Shown one piece after another: positions 60,230 to 64,000 of a DNA stretch of 64,000 nucleotides. The stretch's first letter is position 1. Each line of letters starts with the position of its first letter. The DNA lies in assembly GCA_004144865.1 (NCBI GenBank), contig SEAY01000003.1:1-64000 (forward strand). Reading direction: 5' to 3'. Source of the stretch: Comamonadaceae bacterium (GTDB lineage: Bacteria; Pseudomonadota; Gammaproteobacteria; Burkholderiales; Burkholderiaceae_C). Below the pieces are notes generated by a model. The model saw only the letters and a list, made by a program, of their open reading frames with translations, made no database searches and was not told the origin of the DNA. Made by a program: the position numbers and the translations under genes.

Positions 60230-60997
60230 TCAGGCCGCTCCATGGCACTTCTTGTATTTCTTGCCGCTGCCGCAGGGGCACGGATCGTTGCGTCCCGGCT
60301 CCGGGGCCTTGCGCACCGGCTCCACGCGCGGGCCCAGGCTTCGCCACAGCTGGCGCAGCGCGTACACCGCCCAGATGCCGGCGGCGAGGGCGTCGAGGCG
60401 CTCGTTGCTCACGCTGGGCGGGCCGTCCTCGGCGTACATCGAAACCGCGGGCTCGCCGGTGTCGGCTTCCGTCAGGGCGACGATGTCCTCCAGCGCCCCA
60501 TCGAGCATCTCCGCGGCTTCGTCGTCGCGCGGCGGCTCCCAGTCCTCGGGCCAGCTCTCCACCGCGTACATGAAGCCCAGCGCCCACACCTGCGCGTAGG
60601 CGGGCAGGTTGGCCAGGTCGCCCTCGAAACGCTCCTCGGGCGGCAGGCTCAGGATGGCGCCCTTCGTGTCGAGCGCCTCGGGATGGTAGGTGCGCTCGTC
60701 TTCCAGCACTTCCACCGGCTGGTCCAGCGCGAAGGCGATCTCCTGCCAGCGGCGGCGCCAGCGCCAGGCGAACTCCATGTGCTCCATCGGCCGGAAGTCT
60801 TCGCCCAGCAGCACGGGCCAGTACTCCTCGGCAGGCACCTCGCGGCGCATGCACACGAGCGCGGCCAGGAAACCTTCGCAGAACTCCCACTGGGGGATTT
60901 CGTCGTCCTGCTCGCGCAGCAGGTCGAGTTCGGCGTCCAGGGCGTCGAAGTCTTCGGGGGTGAGCGGGCCGGGGCCGTTGGCAGTGGAGGCGGTCAA
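60230..60997 (-). CDS. UPF0149/YecA-type protein with SEC-C zinc motif
   Basis: The 255-residue protein has an N-terminal helical UPF0149 domain ([40 protein letters not shown]). The C-terminal SEC-C motif [17 protein letters not shown] binds zinc and resembles the tail of SecA, which contacts SecB and ribosomes. YecA-like proteins bind metal and associate with ribosomes or SecA, but their exact role is unclear. The start is a TTG at 60997 without a good ribosome-binding site; no nearby ATG or GTG is better, so the start is uncertain. It is probably co-transcribed with the dipeptidase. Confidence 0.82.
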   Translation of the reverse strand: MTASTANGPGPLTPEDFDALDAELDLLREQDDEIPQWEFCEGFLAALVCMRREVPAEEYWPVLLGEDFRPMEHMEFAWRWRRRWQEIAFALDQPVEVLEDERTYHPEALDTKGAILSLPPEERFEGDLANLPAYAQVWALGFMYAVESWPEDWEPPRDDEAAEMLDGALEDIVALTEADTGEPAVSMYAEDGPPSVSNERLDALAAGIWAVYALRQLWRSLGPRVEPVRKAPEPGRNDPCPCGSGKKYKKCHGAA

Positions 60998-61075
60998 GGA
61001 GGGCGGGGCGGGAAGAGCGGAAGCGGGAATTATCCGCCGCGCCGCTGCCTCAGGCAGCGCGTCCCGCCAATGTCC

Positions 61076-61687
61076 TCACGCGCGCGGGCCGGTGCGGACC
61101 AGCGCCAGGTACTCGGCGCGGGTCTGCGGCAGCACCGCCGACAGCAACTGGTCGTACGAAGTGCGATGGCGCGAGAGCATGCGCGCGGAGGCGACCAGCC
61201 TCGATTTGCAGAACCAGTGGCAGGTGTGCTGCAGCAGCAGCAGTTCGGCCGAGATCGCGAAGGCCCGGTCGCGGGCCGAGGCGGAGTCGCTGGCCTCGAT
61301 GGCCCGGCGGATGCCGCGCGCGTGGATCGCGAGCGCCTCGCGCATGTCGAAGGACGGCAGCAAGCTGGAAGCGAAGGGCGCCCACACCGGCAGCTTGCTC
61401 ACGCGGGCCAGCTTCGGGTCGGCCGAGGCGAAATCCTCGGCCAGCCGGCTGACATGGGCGCTCAGCTCCCGCTCCGAGCCGGCCAGCACCGCCCAGACCT
61501 GCTGCTGGCGCGCCGGATCCGCTTCGCCGAGCGCGCGCAGGTAGCCCTGCGTGACCGTCTCCATGTTCTTCTCGATGCGGTAGCGGGACAGGAAGTGGCC
61601 GAGCAGGGCGACGCGCGCGCGCTGCTGCCGGGCTTTGAGCATCCAGCCGGCGGCGAATGAAACTGCGATGGGGAGGAAGGGATCCAT
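61076..61687 (-). CDS. Hypothetical protein with N-terminal membrane anchor
   Basis: The 203-residue protein begins MDPFLPIAVSFAAGWMLKARQQR, a short hydrophobic segment with basic residues after it, and continues as a soluble helical domain (FLSRYRIEKNMETVTQGYLRALG...LPSFDMREALAIHARGI...LLLLQHTCHWFCKSRLVASARML). I do not recognise a family. It is divergent from the FAD monooxygenase with the palindrome at 61751 between, but nothing ties it functionally to that gene. No ribosome-binding site is evident. Confidence 0.6.
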   Translation of the reverse strand: MDPFLPIAVSFAAGWMLKARQQRARVALLGHFLSRYRIEKNMETVTQGYLRALGEADPARQQQVWAVLAGSERELSAHVSRLAEDFASADPKLARVSKLPVWAPFASSLLPSFDMREALAIHARGIRRAIEASDSASARDRAFAISAELLLLQHTCHWFCKSRLVASARMLSRHRTSYDQLLSAVLPQTRAEYLALVRTGPRA

Positions 61688-61750
61688 GGGGGAGGGCTCG
61701 CGGGGAGGCGGCAGGATAGCCGAATCGCCGCGCGGCTCCTGTCGAGTTGG

Positions 61751-61768
61751 ATGCATATTAATATGCAT
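61751..61768. promoter_or_regulatory. 18-bp perfect palindrome, probable repressor operator
   Basis: ATGCATATT / AATATGCAT is self-complementary over all 18 bases and stands out as AT-rich in GC-rich DNA. A further ATACATACGATATC follows. It lies 60 bp before the FAD monooxygenase start. In Comamonas testosteroni the mobA hydroxylase gene is repressed by the MarR-type MobR; a similar repressor is a reasonable candidate, though none is encoded in the window. Confidence 0.6.
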
Positions 61769-61827
61769 ACATACGATATCATCCGCGCCGGACATCCCGT
61801 GTCCCCCCACGCACGAGAGGAAAAGCG

Positions 61828-63750
61828 ATGCAATTCCACCTGAATGGCTTCCGGCCCGGCGATCCCCACGTGGCCGACGCGTCGGCGCAGGCGGCGCCCC
61901 ACACCGATGCGGCGCCCGCGCAGGTCGACGTGTTGATCGTCGGCAGCGGCCCGGCCGGCCTCACGCTCGCCGCGCAGCTGGCGGCGTTCCCCGGCATCCG
62001 CACCTGCATCGTGGAGCAGAAGGACGGCCCGCTGCAGCTGGGGCAGGCCGACGGCATCGCCTGCCGCACCATGGAGATGTTCGAGGCCTTCGGCTTCAGC
62101 GAGCGCGTGCTCAAGGAGGCCTGCTGGATCAACGAGGTGACCTTCTGGAAGCCCGACGAGAAGGAGCCGGGCCGCATCGTGCGCCACGGCCGCGTGCAGG
62201 ACACGGAAGACGGCTTGTCGGAGTTTCCGCATGTGGTGCTCAACCAGGCGCGCGTGCATGACTTCTACCTCGACCTCATGCGCAACTCGCCCAGCCGGCT
62301 CGAGCCGCACTATGCGCGGCGCCTGCTGGATGTGGCGGTGGACCGCGACGGCGGCGAATACCCGGTCACCGTGCGGCTGGAGCGCACGGACGCGGCGCAC
62401 GCGGGGCAGGTGGAAACGGTGCGGGCGCGCTACGTCGTCGGCTGCGACGGCGCGCGCAGCGCGGTGCGCAAGTCCATCGGCCGGCAGCTGGTGGGCGACT
62501 CCGCCAACCAGGCCTGGGGCGTGATGGACGTGCTTGCGGTGACCGACTTCCCGGACATCCGCTACAAGGCGGCCGTGCAATCCGCCGAAGGCAACCTGCT
62601 GGTCATCCCGCGCGAGGGCGGCTACCTGGTGCGCCTGTACGTCGAGATGGACAAGCTGGGCGAGGAGGAGCGCGTCGCCAATCGCGGCATCACGCTGGAA
62701 CAGCTCATCGCCGCGGCGCAGCGCATCCTGCATCCCTACATGCTGGACGTGAAGGAAGTGCCCTGGTGGTCGGTCTACGAGATCGGCCAGCGGATCTGCG
62801 ACAAGTACGACGACGTCGATGCGCAGGGGACCGGCGCGCCGCTGCCGCGCGTGTTCATCGCGGGCGACGCCTGCCACACGCACAGCCCCAAGGCGGGCCA
62901 GGGCATGAACTTCTCCATGCAGGACACCTTCAACCTCGGGTGGAAGCTGGCCGCGGTGCTGCAGGGGCGGTGCGCGCCGGAGCTGCTGCACACGTACTCG
63001 GAGGAGCGCCAGGTCGTCGCGCAGCAGCTGATCGACTTCGACCGCGAGTGGGCGAAGATGTTCAGCGACCGCGCGAAGCAGGCCGCCGCCGGCGACACGG
63101 AAGGCGTGGATCCGAAGGAGTTCCAGAAGTACTTCGAACAACACGGGCGCTTCACCGCCGGCATGGGCACGCATTACCGTCCTTCGGTGATCTGCGGCGA
63201 AGCCACGCACCAGCAGCTGGCCAAGAGCTTCGTGATCGGCACGCGCTTCCATTCCGCGCCCGTGGTCCGCATCACGGATGCGAAGCCCTTCCACCTGGGC
63301 CATGCCGGCAAGGCGGATGGCCGCTGGCGCCTGTATGCGTTTGCCGGCGCGAACGACCACCTGGACGCGGGGGCGGGCGTGCGCGCGCTGTGCAAGTTCC
63401 TGGAGGAGTCGCCGGACTCGCCGGTGCGCAGGTACACGCGCGCGGGCGAGGACATCGATGCGGTGTTCGACCTGCGGGCGATCTTCCAGCAGGACCACCG
63501 CGAGCTGGCGATCGAAGCCATGCCGCCCCTGCTGCTGCCGCGCAAGGGGCGCCATGGCTTGCGCGACTACGAGAAGGTGTTCTGCCCGGACCTGAAGAAC
63601 GGGCCGGACATCTTCGACCTGCGCGGGGTGGATCGCCAGCAGGGTGCGCTGGTCGTGGTGCGCCCCGACCAGTACGTCGCGCACGTGCTGCCGCTGGGGG
63701 CGCACGAAGCGCTCGCGAAGTTCTTCGCGGGCTTCATGCTGCCGGCCTGA
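61828..63750 (+). CDS. FAD-dependent aromatic monooxygenase, MobA-like (3-hydroxybenzoate 4-monooxygenase / phenol 2-monooxygenase family)
   Basis: This 640-residue flavoprotein hydroxylase has the dinucleotide motif VDVLIVGSGPAGLTLAAQL, FAD/NADPH DG motif VVGCDGARSAVRKSIG and second FAD motif FIAGDACHTHSPKAGQGMNFSMQD. The C-terminal thioredoxin-like domain (about 450-640) is typical of phenol hydroxylases. Length and sequence feel match Comamonas MobA, which turns 3-hydroxybenzoate into protocatechuate; phenol 2-monooxygenase is the alternative. AGAGGAAA precedes the ATG, and a perfect palindrome lies upstream. It is alone, with no ring-cleavage genes in the window. Confidence 0.88.
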   Translation: MQFHLNGFRPGDPHVADASAQAAPHTDAAPAQVDVLIVGSGPAGLTLAAQLAAFPGIRTCIVEQKDGPLQLGQADGIACRTMEMFEAFGFSERVLKEACWINEVTFWKPDEKEPGRIVRHGRVQDTEDGLSEFPHVVLNQARVHDFYLDLMRNSPSRLEPHYARRLLDVAVDRDGGEYPVTVRLERTDAAHAGQVETVRARYVVGCDGARSAVRKSIGRQLVGDSANQAWGVMDVLAVTDFPDIRYKAAVQSAEGNLLVIPREGGYLVRLYVEMDKLGEEERVANRGITLEQLIAAAQRILHPYMLDVKEVPWWSVYEIGQRICDKYDDVDAQGTGAPLPRVFIAGDACHTHSPKAGQGMNFSMQDTFNLGWKLAAVLQGRCAPELLHTYSEERQVVAQQLIDFDREWAKMFSDRAKQAAAGDTEGVDPKEFQKYFEQHGRFTAGMGTHYRPSVICGEATHQQLAKSFVIGTRFHSAPVVRITDAKPFHLGHAGKADGRWRLYAFAGANDHLDAGAGVRALCKFLEESPDSPVRRYTRAGEDIDAVFDLRAIFQQDHRELAIEAMPPLLLPRKGRHGLRDYEKVFCPDLKNGPDIFDLRGVDRQQGALVVVRPDQYVAHVLPLGAHEALAKFFAGFMLPA

Positions 63751-63766
63751 GCGGCCCGGACTTCCC

Positions 63767-64000
63767 CTACAGCGCCGGCTCCCCGAGCCTGCGCAGCAAC
63801 TGCCCGCCGCCGAAGCTCACCTGCTCCGGCGGCGTACCGCCGGCGGTGACGCGGATCGCGCAGTATTTCAGTTCGGGGATCTTCGCCACCGGGTCGAGCG
63901 CGTCGTTCGTCACGCGGTTGACTGCTGCCTCGTAGTAGCAGAAGGGCACGAACACGGCGCCGCGCGGCGAGCTCTCGTCGGCGCGGCCGTAGAGGCTCAC
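63767..64000 (-). CDS. C-terminal end of a formate dehydrogenase-like molybdopterin oxidoreductase (partial)
   Basis: The frame is open at the window edge, so the 5' part lies beyond 64000. The visible 77 residues (GAVFVPFCYYEAAVNRVTNDALDPVAKIPELKYCAIRVT) match the molydopterin-dinucleotide-binding C-terminus of formate dehydrogenase alpha subunits (FdhF/FdsA type), where F.PFCY.EAA.N.LTN..LDP..KIPE is conserved. The enzyme oxidises formate to CO2. The tail GGGQLLRRLGEPAL is of no known role. Confidence 0.82.
   Translation of the reverse strand: MSLYGRADESSPRGAVFVPFCYYEAAVNRVTNDALDPVAKIPELKYCAIRVTAGGTPPEQVSFGGGQLLRRLGEPAL

Overview
The window is high-GC DNA of a Burkholderiales type, most likely Comamonadaceae (Ramlibacter/Variovorax-like). 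This rests on general grounds: three Bug-type tripartite tricarboxylate transporter (TTT) binding proteins without membrane partners, a cbb3-oxidase/FNR/HemN block, a MobA-like aromatic hydroxylase, and beta-proteobacterial intergenic repeats. No rRNA, tRNA, CRISPR array, transposase or prophage gene was seen.

Layout. 1-2735: quasi-palindromic intergenic repeats, then the end of a cytochrome cbb3 assembly block (ccoG broken by a frameshift, a FixH-like protein, a small membrane protein). 3217-13922: a probable synthase-dependent exopolysaccharide operon. It holds a UDP-GlcNAc 2-epimerase, a His-rich secreted protein, a DUF2334 deacetylase-like protein, a BcsB-like protein, an NfrB-like inner-membrane glycosyltransferase with a C-terminal c-di-GMP-binding type region, an NfrA-like TPR/outer-membrane protein and a glycosidase-like lipoprotein. 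13997-25693: a signalling island with a FimV-like protein, a GAF/degenerate-GGDEF/EAL protein, two atypical kinase-like proteins, a receiver, a PAS/GGDEF/EAL protein and a NarL-type two-component pair. 25726-29757: DUF2917 protein, penicillin-binding protein 1A, CsbD-like protein and a small secreted protein. 29868-32803: fnr, hemN and a SafE/DsbD-like protein, the usual companions of ccoG, with an anaerobox in the divergent fnr/hemN promoter. 32945-38066: lipoprotein, methyltransferase-like protein, TauE, MurQ, aldo/keto reductase and an Old Yellow Enzyme homologue. 38160-43942 and on to 45216: LysR regulators, an FMN 2-hydroxyacid oxidase, a Bug protein and an acid-sugar module (LtnD/OtnC/OtnK-like). 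45230-47925: hybrid histidine kinase and acetyltransferase. 48054-55083: GntR-controlled 2-hydroxyacid/glyoxylate genes (FAD/Fe-S oxidoreductase, serine-glyoxylate aminotransferase, Bug protein, enoyl-CoA hydratase). 55148-61687: mixed small genes, a LysR/Bug/hydrolase set, a VanX-like dipeptidase and a SEC-C protein. 61828-64000: a MobA-like FAD monooxygenase behind a perfect palindrome, and the 3' end of a formate-dehydrogenase-like molybdoenzyme cut by the window edge.

The strongest candidate for a poorly described system is the 3.2-17.9 kb locus. It combines the parts of the E. coli Nfr (phage N4 receptor) ManNAc-polysaccharide pathway with a cellulose-type BcsB subunit and a deacetylase-like protein, is followed by c-di-GMP enzymes, shares a GTAGG-N6-CCTAC-type palindrome with nearby signalling genes, and is bracketed by inverted copies of a ~450-bp repeat.
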